A stretch of 64,000 nt of DNA from Pseudogymnoascus destructans (lineage: Eukaryota > Ascomycota > Leotiomycetes > Thelebolales > Thelebolaceae): NCBI RefSeq assembly GCF_001641265.1, contig NW_020167521.1, forward strand, positions 620,001 through 684,000, given 5' to 3'. The translations under genes were made by a program, and so were the position numbers. Shown here piece by piece: positions 11,701 to 22,965 of this stretch (positions within the stretch are counted from its first letter, which is position 1; each line of letters begins with the position of its first letter). The notes under the pieces were generated by a model. The model had not been told where the DNA came from and did not search any database. It was given only the letters and a program-made list of their open reading frames with translations.

Positions 11701-12892
11701 CGGCGCATTCCCAGACACCCAGCCAGCCGGTAGCGCCTTTGGGGATTCCAGCGAGCTGTTCCCTTCGGGCAAAGGCCAGGCCTCATCCAAGGATGACTTC
11801 GACTCGGCATTCGCCAGCTTCGGTGGAGGTAGTAGCGCCGTTTCTCAAGGCTCCGAGAAGAGCGTCGAGCCTCCTGCCAGCCGGTTCCACCAGGAATTCC
11901 CACCACTAGAGGAAATGGGCGATGATGAGGAGTCGTCTGCTAGTGAGGGCGGATTCGACGACGACTTTATCCCAGTATCCGCCACCCAGTTGAGATCAGA
12001 GAGTTCTGACCAGGCTTCTTCTTTAAAGGTACCTGATGAAAGACGTCATAGTGTCTCGAAATCTTCCTCTGCAATGAGTGTTGGCAACCAGCCTCCTGCT
12101 CCCACTGCGCAGTCTTCTCCGCCTACTTATGACAAGACTGTATCCCCCAAGGATATTGCCCATGCCGAAGCTGCCGAGTACTCTGGCCTGCTCCCATCTC
12201 GCCAGGACCTCCCACCCGCTGCAGCCACAGTCGTTGCTCCCTCAGGAACGACCACTGCGCAACCCCCTCGCCCCCCTAAGACTGCCTTCGACGACTTCGA
12301 CGACTTCGATGACCTCGAAGATGCCAAAGAAGGTGACCTAGATGACGACTTTGCGAACCTCTCCGTCCACGACCGGTCCGCGATGGACGAATTCAACCCC
12401 ATGTTCGACAGCCCCGCTGCCTTCAAGACCACGGGCCACGGCAGTGCCTTCGGATCCGCAAACGGATTTGGTGACTTCGCGCACTCCCCATCGGCCTCAA
12501 CTTCGCAGACTGCTGCTGCGCCCGCACCGACCAGCGCCAACCAAGACTGGGACGCCATATTCTCTGGCCTTGACGGAGCGCCGAATCCAGCCGTGACGGC
12601 TGTCGATGACGAAATCAAGACTGGCACAGCAGCTGCGAATGGTGTAGCTAAGGCAACGACTAAGGAGGAGAGGCCAGAGATTGGAAGGGCTCTGACGGAA
12701 AATGGAGAGCACGATGATCCCCTTCTGAAGAATCTGACCCTGATGGGCTATTCACGCAAGGATGCGTTGGCGGCGCTCGAGAAATACGACTATAATCTGG
12801 ATAGAGTAAGTTGCTCCATTGCCTGTTGATATGAAGAGCGATGCTAACGATTACAGGCTGCGGATTTCCTTGCGAGTGGAGGAACTGCTTGA
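8791..12892 (+). CDS. EDE1: Ede1-like endocytic scaffold (3 EH domains, UBA)
   Basis: Exons 8791-8815, 8933-9084, 9173-12805 and 12857-12892 give 1281 residues. Three EH domains lie at about 14-95, 142-235 and 286-380, each with an EF-hand-like loop (DKENRG, DTEHRG, DINSQG). A central coiled coil spans about 514-650. A long Ser/Pro/Gly-rich part with NPF and acidic DDFDDFDDLED tracts follows. The C-terminal UBA domain (LTLMGYSRKDALAALEKYDY) is completed only by the last 12-codon exon. Ede1/Eps15 proteins nucleate clathrin-mediated endocytic sites, bind NPF-containing adaptors through the EH domains, and bind ubiquitinated cargo through the UBA domain. The start Met gives a complete first EH domain. 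Confidence 0.95.
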
Positions 12893-13035
12893 ACCGTGGA
12901 TGTGTGCACATATTGAAGCTACTTTTCGCGTTGGTCCCTTGCATTTTCCAGGGCTTCGTCTCTGTTCATGTGCTGTTCATGCGCACTCTACATATCATGT
13001 CGATAGTTGTATACTGAGATAGCACCATCATCTTC

Positions 13036-15707
13036 CAGTGTTCGGCAGATACTACCCAGGTAGTATCTGGGTCCTCGCCAGGTAAGGTAAGTATCTGAGC
13101 GACTTTGCTCAGGTAAGGTAGGTATTTACAGATACTTTAGCAGGTAGTTGAGCCTCAATTCCGTATACAAAAATGACGCTTTTGATATTTGAAATAGATA
13201 ATGATATGTAACTAGAATATGTAACTAGAAAAGTGAAACTCGTGACAAATATAATAATAAAATAGACAGCCCCTATTCCTATTCTTCTGCCTCATCATCT
13301 GCATCATCACCGTCGCTGTCGGCATCTGGTAAATAACCCCAATTCCGTAAGCAAAGCATATATCTAATTGTCGATGGCGACAATCTATTCCTTTTCTTAG
13401 TAATGATATCGCTACCATTGCTAAATACCCGTTCTGATGGTGCTGATGTCGCAGGAATTGCAAGATGGTCTCGAGCAACTTGAGCAATTATTGGATATTG
13501 ATATTGCTTTGCAGACCAATATTTGAGAATATCAGTATGCTCACCAGGCCGTGGTTCAAGCATCCATCGTTTCCATTCTGGTTCTTCAAATGATATACCC
13601 TCTGATGCAAATAAATCTTCATCAGAATCTGGTTCTTGCACTCTAGTATTTGCATTTCCTAATGCATCTGCAAGAGCTGTTTCACGTTCAATACGCTCTG
13701 TATCAAGATGATATTGCCGTGTCTTATATGTTCTACAAACATCTTCAAACTGTGCTCTTGCCCGTGTGATTCGTACATGATCTGTACTATCTGGATATAT
13801 CTTTTTAAACACTGTATGGTTCATCCGTGGATCGCAAATTGTAGCTACAGCTGAGTGCTTACATTGCTGATTTGTTGCAAGAGTATAATACGCGTGAAGC
13901 TTTTGATAAGCTACTGTGCATGCAATACCAATTGCTGAGTGCTCGCCAACTTCTTGTTGCATCTTCTTAACTTTATTTATCATTTTAAGATAAAGTGGAA
14001 TAGCAAAGTTAAGTGACGGATATGTATCACTTTGTAGCCGTCTTGATGGTTTGAGAAATATTAAGAACAGTCGTTCAAGATCTTTAATAACAGCCCAATC
14101 TCCTGTAGTTAATGCAATATCTTTCATACTAATATCAAGCTGTTGTGTTATGCATACTGCTGTGATTGGTATTTGGAGTTTTAATGCTGTATCAAGCATA
14201 CGATGTGTTGAATTCCATCGTACTGGCATATCAAGTGATAGTTGCTGTGGTTTTAAACCTATAGCTTTGACTTGTCGTTGTAAAGCATCCTTCCATGCTC
14301 GTCGATTACGAAAGACATAGATATGTCTTCGTAGCTTTGCAAGAGCATTCATGACTTCCACATGACTATCTCTACTAAATGGAATCCGAGCTGCACCTTG
14401 CTCACACCGGTATGTCTCTGTCTCTACATCTGGTTCTGCTTTTAAACTCGTAAGAGCGGCTTGAACTGCGATATTTATGATATGTGCAATACACCGGACA
14501 TCGCCTTCTTTGACAGTAAATGTCCAAGGTTGTTGAGTTGATGTTTGGGCGTTGCTAGCCAATTTCTCATATTCTGAGAGCATCACAGTATTTGATGATG
14601 CGTTGTCTCGGGTGCATGTAAAGATAGCGCCTGTAATAGCTATACTATCTGTTACAGCTGCTAATTGCTGAGCTAAGTATTCACCGCTATGAATAGGCTC
14701 TTGAAGATGTATCACATCAAGCAATTTTGATTTCTGCTGCCATTTATCATTAATCCAATGAGCGGTAACAGCAGCATACTCTGTATAGTTCCGTGCAGAC
14801 CATGCATCTGTCGTTATGGATATCCGGCCTCCATGTATAATATGAGAATGGAGTTCAAGCTGTAGTATGCCTCGGTGATATGAGAATTGGCGTTGTAGTT
14901 CTCGGTGCAATGTTCTTGACGAAAGTGATAACACAGATGGACTTAAGAACCGTACTAATTGACGATATGAATAGCTTTCGATAATGCGTAAAGACAGGTT
15001 ATTAGATACTATAAACGATAGCACTAACTCTCTATATTTGGCTGGATTGTTTGTTGGTCTTGATTCATGGGTCGCTGGTCTCCGAGGCTCAAAAAATGAT
15101 GATGTGCTGCTAGATTGACTTGAAGGCGCTGTATTCTTGTGTTTAAGAGCATCATAGATTCCTTTATGCTTAAGACTATAGTGTTTCCAAAGATTGCCAG
15201 TTGAAGCAGCAGCTTGAGCATGGGTTTGAGCTGCGGGCGAGTATCCGCAATTAGGCTGCATACAGCATACTTTGATAGTTGGCGGGTTGCTCTCAAGTAG
15301 TATTCTTGAATATAGTTCCTTCGTGAACAGCAGCGACTGCGTTGGCGGTAGCATTTGGCTAGGTGGGTGTAGACGGACAGGAATTGGATTTGATTGCTGA
15401 AAAGGGGTAAAAAGCCCTGGTAGGGCTGGCTCATCGTGAGGATTATAGCCATCAAGGTCCGTCGGCACGTCTGACAACGGAGAGTCACTCATTTTCACGG
15501 CAATTATCACCATATCAAGCATGAAGACGAGTATTTCAACGTTAGCATTTGTGCGGCTTGGCTACACTTGGCAATACTTGGCATGTATCTGGGTAAGTAT
15601 CTGAAAATACCGGGATACTCAGGTATTTTGAGAATGAGCCCAGGTAGGTAATTACCCAGGTAATTACCTGAACACCACAGGTAATCAGGTATCTGTGCCG
15701 CACACTG
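13036..15707 (-). mobile_element. hAT transposon, structurally complete (hAT-1)
   Basis: The 2672-bp element is flanked by a perfect 8-bp duplication TCATCTTC (13028-13035 and 15708-15715). Ends are imperfect inverted repeats: CAGTGTTCGGCAGATAC on the left against CAGTGTGCGGCACAGATAC read from the right. Both subterminal regions are crowded with CAGGTA/GGTAAGTATCTG-type repeats in both orientations, as expected for hAT transposase binding. It inserted 143 bp after the EDE1 stop codon. A single uninterrupted transposase gene fills most of it. Confidence 0.95.
13279..15492 (-). CDS. hAT family transposase
   Basis: The frame is uninterrupted. The Met at 15492 gives 737 residues, and two further upstream Mets (15513, 15522) are in frame. 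A BED-like zinc finger lies near residues 75-115 (paired Cys in CCMQPNC, His in HYSLKH). The RNase H-like core has Asp in ITTDAWSARNY and Asp in CTRDNASSN. The hAT C-terminal dimerisation region is complete (ATSAPSERVFSNGSDI, then LRNWGYL), and the tail is acidic. It catalyses cut-and-paste transposition. No stop, frameshift or missing key motif was seen, so this copy may be active. Confidence 0.93.
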   Translation of the reverse strand: MSDSPLSDVPTDLDGYNPHDEPALPGLFTPFQQSNPIPVRLHPPSQMLPPTQSLLFTKELYSRILLESNPPTIKVCCMQPNCGYSPAAQTHAQAAASTGNLWKHYSLKHKGIYDALKHKNTAPSSQSSSTSSFFEPRRPATHESRPTNNPAKYRELVLSFIVSNNLSLRIIESYSYRQLVRFLSPSVLSLSSRTLHRELQRQFSYHRGILQLELHSHIIHGGRISITTDAWSARNYTEYAAVTAHWINDKWQQKSKLLDVIHLQEPIHSGEYLAQQLAAVTDSIAITGAIFTCTRDNASSNTVMLSEYEKLASNAQTSTQQPWTFTVKEGDVRCIAHIINIAVQAALTSLKAEPDVETETYRCEQGAARIPFSRDSHVEVMNALAKLRRHIYVFRNRRAWKDALQRQVKAIGLKPQQLSLDMPVRWNSTHRMLDTALKLQIPITAVCITQQLDISMKDIALTTGDWAVIKDLERLFLIFLKPSRRLQSDTYPSLNFAIPLYLKMINKVKKMQQEVGEHSAIGIACTVAYQKLHAYYTLATNQQCKHSAVATICDPRMNHTVFKKIYPDSTDHVRITRARAQFEDVCRTYKTRQYHLDTERIERETALADALGNANTRVQEPDSDEDLFASEGISFEEPEWKRWMLEPRPGEHTDILKYWSAKQYQYPIIAQVARDHLAIPATSAPSERVFSNGSDIITKKRNRLSPSTIRYMLCLRNWGYLPDADSDGDDADDEAEE

Positions 15708-15715
15708 TCATCTTC

Positions 15716-16030
15716 TAATGGAAATTTTATCATCTTTAATTCTTGATTTAATTTAATGGCTTGGGGTTTGCCAGTCTATATATGCCGTATTTGTACTATA
15801 TTTATTGATTTGATGAAAAATAAAATATTTACAGAAGAATTGCTACATCTCGTGCAACACGGCGTGGCAGCACTACGACCCCTCCTTCGTTGAGCATTGG
15901 TACTTGGAAACGCGTCCATACGTTTTCTGACGTGCTCTTGAACCAGTCTATCCTTCACCACGCCCTATGGCGACTATCTCTTACACTCCGCGGCTAGTGG
16001 CATCCTCTTCAGCCCATTGTTATAGCTCCT
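15716..16030. other. Short intergenic spacer
   Basis: AT-rich sequence lies between the hAT target duplication and the carrier gene stop codon; nothing was recognised. Confidence 0.6.
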
Positions 16031-17060
16031 CTATTTGGCAAGAGCCTTAAGAGGGGCCTTTTGGCGCAGAAGGACAGTCTGCGCGTATAACGCGTCCTTG
16101 AAGGCGAAAAGGAATGCCGCAGTCAACACGCTCTGCGTGACCTTTGGTCCGATTCCTGTAGTCATTAGTCAGTTTCAATCCTTCAAATTTACGCGCCAGA
16201 CAGAGGGTACATACCGCGGTACAGACCGGCCCATCCCTCCTCCCTGATAATTCGGCTCATCACCTGTCCCATTCCCTCCTTGTCTCCTCCACGCCCAGCA
16301 ACGTGCATGCGCGACTTGAGCGTGATATATGGGTAAGTCACACTGGTAGCGACCAGCTTGCCCAACGCGCCCAACAGGAACGCGATGAACGGCGTGACCT
16401 TGCGCCTCCGTTCCACCACATTCCGCAGCTGCTCAAACAGCGTATACTGCAGGATGGGGTTGATGACCAGCACCAGCGCGGGCAACACGCCCGAGAAAAG
16501 CGCCAACGGCCCCTCCTCCTTGAGCAGCACCAGCAGCGTGCCGATCGTGGACGGCGCCTTGGCCTCTGGGGCGCCGGGCAGCGCGCCGACCGAGTTGGCG
16601 CGCTTGCGCGTCGTCATGCGCGTGTTGATCACCCAGATGGGGTTTGTGAGCATGACCGTGGCGGAGCCGGCGAGCGCGCCCGCGAGCATGGACTCGAGGG
16701 TCGAAAGGCGCGGGGTTGCGCGGGCCTTGAGGAAGGCCGCGCGCGACCACTCGTAGTAGTAGTAGTACACGAAGTTGGTGAGGGTGATGCCGACGAGGGC
16801 GGATTCGAGGCCAGCGTAGAGGCCGGAGGGGCCGTCGCGGGCGAGGAGGGCGCGCGTGCTTTCGAGGAAGGTGGTGCGCTTTCGGTTGGATTCGACTTGG
16901 GCGCGTGTGGAGAGGGTTATGAGGGGGTACCTGGAAAGGGAGGGTTAGTTGGTGATTCCGGTGGGAGGGTAATGAAGGCGTACGTGAGGGCCATGGAGAG
17001 GAGGCCACCGCCTGCGCCGGAGAGGGCGTGGGCTACATTGTCGGATTGCTGAGCTGCCAT
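16031..17060 (-). CDS. ANT1: Peroxisomal adenine nucleotide carrier (Ant1/PMP47 type)
   Basis: Exons 17060-16984, 16930-16215 and 16155-16031 give 305 residues, the normal size for a mitochondrial carrier family member. Three repeats each bear a variant carrier signature: YPLITLSTR, NPIWVINTR and YPYITLKSR. The replacement of the acidic residue in the first and third repeats, and the NPIWVxxTR of the second, are features of the Ant1/PMP34/PMP47 branch. That branch exchanges ATP for AMP across the peroxisomal membrane to support beta-oxidation of medium-chain fatty acids. The N-terminus MAAQQSDNVAHALSGAGGG fits the family. Confidence is high for the family, moderate for the precise substrate. 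Confidence 0.9.
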
Positions 17061-17574
17061 TGTGGTGATAGTTTCGATGAGTTCAGGAGGTTGGGTTCGT
17101 CGGCGGACGTGTAGCAAGTTTATGATGGATTATGTGTGGGGTATTATACAAGTGAAATTCGGCAGAAGGTTATTGAAGACTATTGAAGGAGCGTAAGGGA
17201 TAGTTAAGGGTGAAGCAAAATAGAATCTCGGGATATGAAGAGACGACTTTGAGGAGGACCCGAGAAATGCTTTGCTTAGTACTCCGTAGAGGCCGTGATA
17301 ATAAACGTCAGTTGTTCGTGCCTCGGTAATTTCAAAGTCACCTGCGATATTCTATTGCTGTGCTGCTATTGGTAAGAACTAAGGAAGAGTTCTTTATGAG
17401 ATCACGTGACTTATCACAACACCCAGCATGTGATTATTATTATCACTTTGAAGTATTGATGCAAACACTGCTTTTCGGTAATATATATTTCAAAGCTGCT
17501 GCCTTCAAAGTTTAAAAAATACGCAGCAACTATGCGGACCAGATAGTTGGTTTACATGGAGAGTTTCCCGTTCT
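17061..17574. other. Intergenic between carrier promoter and GDSL gene
   Basis: AT-rich sequence with a TCACGTGA palindrome-like site near 17402-17409, a possible bHLH (E-box) site. No gene was recognised. Confidence 0.5.
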
Positions 17575-19784
17575 TTATCCGTTACCTCGACAGCCGCCAC
17601 CATCACATGGGCCTCCAGCGGCGCACTGGACATTGTTGTTGTCAAAGCACCGACGACGAGTTCCAATCGCAGTATGGAAAAAGGCATGCCACTTCCCAAT
17701 CTGTTAGTTTATATTTGAGTTAAAGTAGTGTTTGTACTTACCTCATATCCGTTTTCATCCGGTTTGTCAAAGTAGTCAAATGTCCAGCCTGTAAGACTGC
17801 CTGCGAAAATGTCAGAACCAATAACCCTCGAATAAATTGCTTGGAATAGTTATCTTACCAGAGCCACAGCACGGATTTACTTCTTTCATTAACGACTTCT
17901 GCCCCCAGTCATATGTTGCCCATCCGGCACCATACATATTGTAGGACTGAAATATAAACTTGTACCACCCCCAGCAAGCTTGTGTTGACTTCTTTGGCGG
18001 GGGCCATGGGCGATTCGTCCGCAAAATGTTGATTGCATAAGTATACTCGCCCTCAACTCTCTTGCCGCCACCCTTCCAATTCATTGGATTTTCGTCCCCG
18101 TGAGGCACGTCACAGCCATTGATAATAGTACCGATAGCTTTCTTGCAGGCACCTACTTCAAATTTGGCGGCGTGGTCAGAGAGTGATACGATCATCGTGT
18201 ACTCATCTAAAGTACCCCCGTAATAAGATTTGCTGCGGATCCAACCAGACTCGTTCTCTGGAACATTGTCGGCTACATAGCCGCAGAAATCATCAATTTG
18301 GTTATTAAGGGATTCAGCACTAGCATAGGCCGTGCTTCCCTGGCCTGAGTAGCACGTTGTCTCATCAACAATGGGACATACGGGGCCTTGCCCGAGTATA
18401 CTAGCACGGGCATCTGCAATGGCGTCAAGGGCAAATGCCGCAATGACTTCGTGGCCAAGGTTGTTGGGGTGAAAGATTTTTCCGATAAAGTCAGGGAGAG
18501 AGAGGGATGATTTCCCACATTGAGGATCGACGGGGTCGCGCTTTGCCATCTCTGAAGGATAAGGCTCAACGATGGATGTTGCGTTGTCGTATTGCATAGT
18601 GTTAAGTCTGCGGCCCTCCAACTGAGGAATTCTACCGGTAAATAGCTTAAAGAACATTACGTCTGCGTTGCTTTTGTCGTCAGGATCCTGCAGCAGTGTT
18701 AGGCCATTTGTCATTTATAATTGAAGAAGCTGCACTTACTGGGCTTGCATCTGGCTCACCTGCAAACATGTTAGCTTCTTATCTGTACTTCATATTCGAG
18801 GCTCCAAAACGTAGGAATTTTGATACTAATATCGCTCGAACGCAGGAAACTTACAGAATTGTCCGCCAGTTAGCGGTGCCCAAGGATCCCAATCAGCAGC
18901 TACAAGGGTCATAGTCATTGCGTCGGCTGCAACCTCTTCCACAACCTCTCTTATGGCTTTATTGGTGTCCACTACCAGTGAGTTGAACTCCGTGCGCCTT
19001 TCTTTGCTCAGCGGTAGACCTCCAGCACTCAGATCGACAATCTGCCAATCTTCGCTTGTACAGGCATCCGTATTATCATTAAAGTATTGGGCATACAAGA
19101 CTTGGACCACAATCCCATCTTTTGCCATTTTGGAACTAGAATTTGTCAGATTTAACTGCGATATGGGCACGTAGAGAGGCCGATAAGTCCTTACTCAATC
19201 GCCGTGAGAACCTCCTTGATATTCTGCTTGAAGTAACCTCCTGATCCAAGTGCGTCCCGGGCATGCTTTATGGCAGCGTCACATCCGTCTGCTGACGGTG
19301 CTGCACCAGCGATACATTTGTCTATGATTTTCGACTGTATCCTTGTCAGAACCGCCATAGTCTCAAGCCGTAAAGTTTAACTCACAAGACAAAGATCATT
19401 TCCACCAGCGGTCAAGATGACAAGATCTTGGTTATCGTCTAAATTATTGATCTGCTCAAATATTCCGGTTGAGATAGCTCCAGAGCATGCAGTATATGTG
19501 AATTTGTCTATACTGGGCCCGAAGAAATGGTTCATAATTACAGGATAGGTGTAAGAATATCGTGAGCAATCGTAAGAGTTGTCGTTCTCGCTGTATAGAT
19601 CTCCGGATCCAATTCCCGCTGTAAAGCTGTCTCCCACAGCGGCAAATTTCTTAATCCACGAGTAGTCATTAGGCCCATCGAGGTCTCTGGCAATGCCAAT
19701 AGAGCCGGTGGTAGCTGATACGGCAGAAATCAGGGCAAGACTCAACGCCATCTCGTGTATGGGCAACATGACGGTGAGCAGCAA
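17575..19784 (-). CDS. Secreted GDSL/SGNH hydrolase
   Basis: Seven exons: 19784-19386, 19334-19195, 19135-18855, 18759-18740, 18687-17859, 17800-17742 and 17700-17575, about 617 residues, with all borders GT-AG and one exon of 20 bp. A hydrophobic leader (MALSLALISAVSA and upstream Mets) indicates secretion. SGNH blocks are present: GDSFTAGIGSG (nucleophile Ser), GGNDLCL (Asn) and HPNNLGHEVIA (His). A cysteine-rich C-terminal extension of about 300 residues follows (CCGSG, CFDNNNVQCAAGGPCDGGGC), which may be a binding module. It is likely an esterase or lipase acting outside the cell. The start is uncertain among three in-frame Mets. Confidence 0.83.
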
Positions 19785-19908
19785 GAATACACGCCACTAC
19801 TAACGGTGCTCATAGGCGCAAACAGTAAAGAGAGATTGAGCTGTGAACAAAATCGCAACGAGAAAATATTAGCAGAATCAAAGAGCCACAAGCTTTCTCC
19901 AGGTCTGA

Positions 19909-20219
19909 CTAGACGAGACTCGGCGCCCAATAGGAATCACAGGTGGATATCTCCATCGCAGATGACATATTTTCGTATGCGCCGAAGTAGCTGAGGAAGG
20001 ATTGCCGGTCGATGAAGGATGGCGTCGGAATGACCTGAAAACTTACATCAGCACTAGCAATGTGAAGAGGCTGAGGGGTCATGGGAAACAAGCAGTGATG
20101 AGTGGGAGTCTTGACTTTTCGGCATCACCTACCTCATTCGGCAGTTCAGGTAGTTCAACATTAAAGCGCACCTTGGCGGCGGGGTGGAATACAGGGATCG
20201 TGAAGGATTGTGGAGCCAT
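19909..20219 (-). CDS. Possible small two-exon gene, unknown
   Basis: An open frame from Met at 20219 runs to a canonical gtaggt donor at 20132. It can be joined to 20070-19909 (acceptor CCTCAG), giving 82 residues with no recognised domain; a second acceptor at 20037 also keeps frame. It lies 125 bp upstream of the GDSL start on the same strand, so it could instead be 5' leader sequence. I do not recognise it. Confidence 0.3.
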
Positions 20220-20996
20220 GGCGGAGTGGAGGGATGGGTGGGGAGTTTAGCTCTCGTTAGGGGCCGCTGCGCTTCTGTATGCGCGTAGTAAGCTACTCTT
20301 GGCATCTCGATATTCTTCGATGGCAGTGGACGGGCTGATACAGTGCGATCTACACTCCTATTATGGAGCATGGGCTAAAGCTGAATGCGGGTGTACAAAG
20401 CTTACATTCGGGGTTCTTATTCTTGGTGGCGTTCTGGGCCTTGCGGTGTGGAGTGCTACAAAGGCCCGAAAAGGGAAATTCACGGCTTAACCCTCGAACT
20501 GGTAGGGCCTACGATCCCAAACCTTCCTGTTATCAAGCCGCTCAGCTTCTGAAATGCTTATACAATGTTGTAACAACTAAAACCTGGAATCATGCAATTT
20601 CAGATTCTTTCAGTATGCCGTCCGGGTATCACTTGTCAACATCCTAGATTTGCAGAGGTATACACCGAAAAAGTGCGCATCGTGCTTGTGATTCAATCGG
20701 ATGCAGATCCCACTTGTTCTTAAAATCTCCAATTCATAGAAAGTGTGTCCTGAGACTGGACGAGTGGAATAAGTCAGTGGCGCAACCGCGGCTACCAAAA
20801 TGTCACTTGTATGTGTATCCTGTGGTCTGGAGGCTGAGAAATAGTTAAGGTTAAAATAGGCCATGGAGCACACCAAGCAATCTCCAGAGCCTCTCGTCTA
20901 AACACGTATGGTTACTTCAATAAGGTCCAGTGCTTTATTGAAACATTATTATGAGTTGGAACTAGAATTGTGTCGAAGCCTTATTATTGACTATCA
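20220..20996. other. Intergenic with a small membrane-type ORF
   Basis: A 56-codon forward frame starting at ATG 20320 and ending at 20490 encodes one hydrophobic segment (LTFGVLILGGVLGLAVW) and a basic tail. There is no homology that I recognise and no splice support. The rest holds nothing identifiable. Confidence 0.35.
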
Positions 20997-22145
20997 TCAC
21001 TTCCAGTTACATATGGCCTTACCCCTGAGAAACAGCGCCTGTTTTGGGCTGCAGCCCTGATTGATCAAGCACGGGTTCGGATATGGTGCCTTTGCCGAAT
21101 ACATCGCATTGAACCTATTCACGTCCCTCTGACTTGGTGACTTGTTGTAAGTAATAACTTTTCCGTCTGAAGCCCTTCTGTAGACGTTGATGGGGGCGCC
21201 ATCTCTAACCGCACCAGCAATTGGAGAGGCATAAAGCATAATGGAGTCCCAGTCATAGTCTCCGCTAGCAAGTTCTTTAGTGGCTGCCAAGGGCATGGGC
21301 AAAAACTCCTGCGCCGAAAACCTCCGATTTTTGGCTCTCAACTGGCTGTGACAGGCGTCATCCATGGTGCCATCTAGCTGTCCTCCAACCACACTGTAGT
21401 CTGCCAAGTTTGAGCATACGAAATTGATTTGATTTGTGACCCCTTTTGCCTCTGCGTATTCGTGTCTTTTCCAGAAGCTACCTCGTTGCTGCTCATGGAA
21501 GAAACCCCAGGCATGTCTATTTATCAGTCAGTATAGGTTACTAAAATTTGAGCCTAGAAGTTCACCCTATCTCGTGCGCCATGTTCGCGACTGGATCTCG
21601 CATGCCAATTGCGGGACTGGGATCAAATCTCATAACTGGACCAACTCCAGGGTTATATATATGATATCCAACACTGGTCACCATTTCGCCGTTTGTAAGC
21701 GCTCTGACAAGCATATGAGTTGCACCCATTGGAACCAACCCATTGACGGCTGGAGGGCAATCATTGTACTCTCCCATGTTGATACGATAACTGACACCAC
21801 TGTTGACCTTAGCTGCTAAACTCTAAAAAACGGTAGGCTATGAGTCACTAACGCTGCTTGCCATATTTTCCAAGCACTTTCAATGATATGTTTCAGTTGA
21901 GTTCTCGCATTGTCGTCCTCGAAGCAATATGACAGAGTGCTTTTGGGCCATGTACTGGGGTTAAACTGAGGCTTGTCGCTAGGTTCGACGGTGTACCATC
22001 TTTTCGCCAGCTCATCTGAAGTCAGATTGCTTGCCTTGAGAGCTTTATAAAATGGCAGGTCATCGTAGTCAGGGCAGGCAATGACTCCAGTCGAGAAGGC
22101 TAGGGCAACGCAAAGACAACCGCGGATGACCTTGTCCAGCTGCAT
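20997..22145 (-). CDS. Secreted astacin-like zinc metalloprotease
   Basis: Exons 22145-21853, 21820-21566 and 21516-20997 give 355 residues. A signal peptide (about 1-23) precedes the mature protein. The metzincin zinc site HEIGHAWGFFHE is split by intron 2 exactly after the glycine. The Met-turn SIMLY follows about 110 residues later. The extra HE after the third histidine places it with the astacin (M12A) group, not with the deuterolysins common in fungi. The C-terminus is cysteine-containing (CLINQGCSPKQ). It probably cleaves host or own extracellular proteins. It sits between a secreted hydrolase and a chitinase, in a secretome-like block. Confidence 0.88.
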
Positions 22146-22965
22146 CTTTCCGCAATGCCTTTGAGAAGGAATAGCACGACTAACACATATATATATATTC
22201 AAATTTGAAAGCTGTCAATGAAAGGCGACGTTGAGGTTGTGTTGAAGAGGAATGCTTGACAAAGCACAAACCGTCTGTTGAGAAGAAACACGCCTATCGC
22301 TTTACAGAACAAAATTCGTAATTCATCAACTACTGTACAAAAAAAACACCCAACACAGTTTATTAATCCTCAATCGACATTTGATTCCGCTTGGCTCAGC
22401 TTTGCTCTACTTCTCTGGTCGTGATCATCCTTCGCGCCGGCCCCACTGCCCTGCCCCGTGGGACTTGCTCATGATCCTTCGCACCACCCCTGTCTTTACC
22501 CCCCTGGTCTTTACCCCCCTGGTCTTCTTCCGGGGATCTGTCGACGATCTGCAACTCTTTTAGAGTGCTGTGCTACCGTAAGCTTACATGTCAGTTGACG
22601 GAATGCGGTGTGAGTTTCCACTATGGACGACCCACTTAAAACAAGGCCGAGCTGTTCCTTGTCGATGTTCCTCGTCGACTGTGAGTTCATAGGACGAGAC
22701 TATCAGTAGTGACTGTGCTGCATCCTTCCAGTCTTAGAAGCGAGAATTATTTTGAGTAATTCATACCGGAATGACCGAATAAGGCCTGAATCCCCCTCTC
22801 CATACAGTTATGACATTAGCTACGCTCTAATGGTGTGTGGGGTCAGTGGGGTCAGTGGGGTATCATTTCGGGTGTCAACGGCAATCATGCACTTGATCTT
22901 CTACTGTCGAGCTCTCTCGTTCAACTCTCTGCAATTATTTTTGTTGAAAGGGAAATATTTCAGCC
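22146..22965. other. Divergent intergenic region, protease/chitinase
   Basis: 820 bp lie between the two start codons. It contains a direct duplication of GTCTTTACCCCCCTG (22490-22525) and a triple GGGGTCAGT-type repeat (22840-22860). A CT-rich leader lies before the chitinase ATG. It could serve as a shared promoter for co-expression of the two secreted enzymes; this is inference. Confidence 0.5.
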
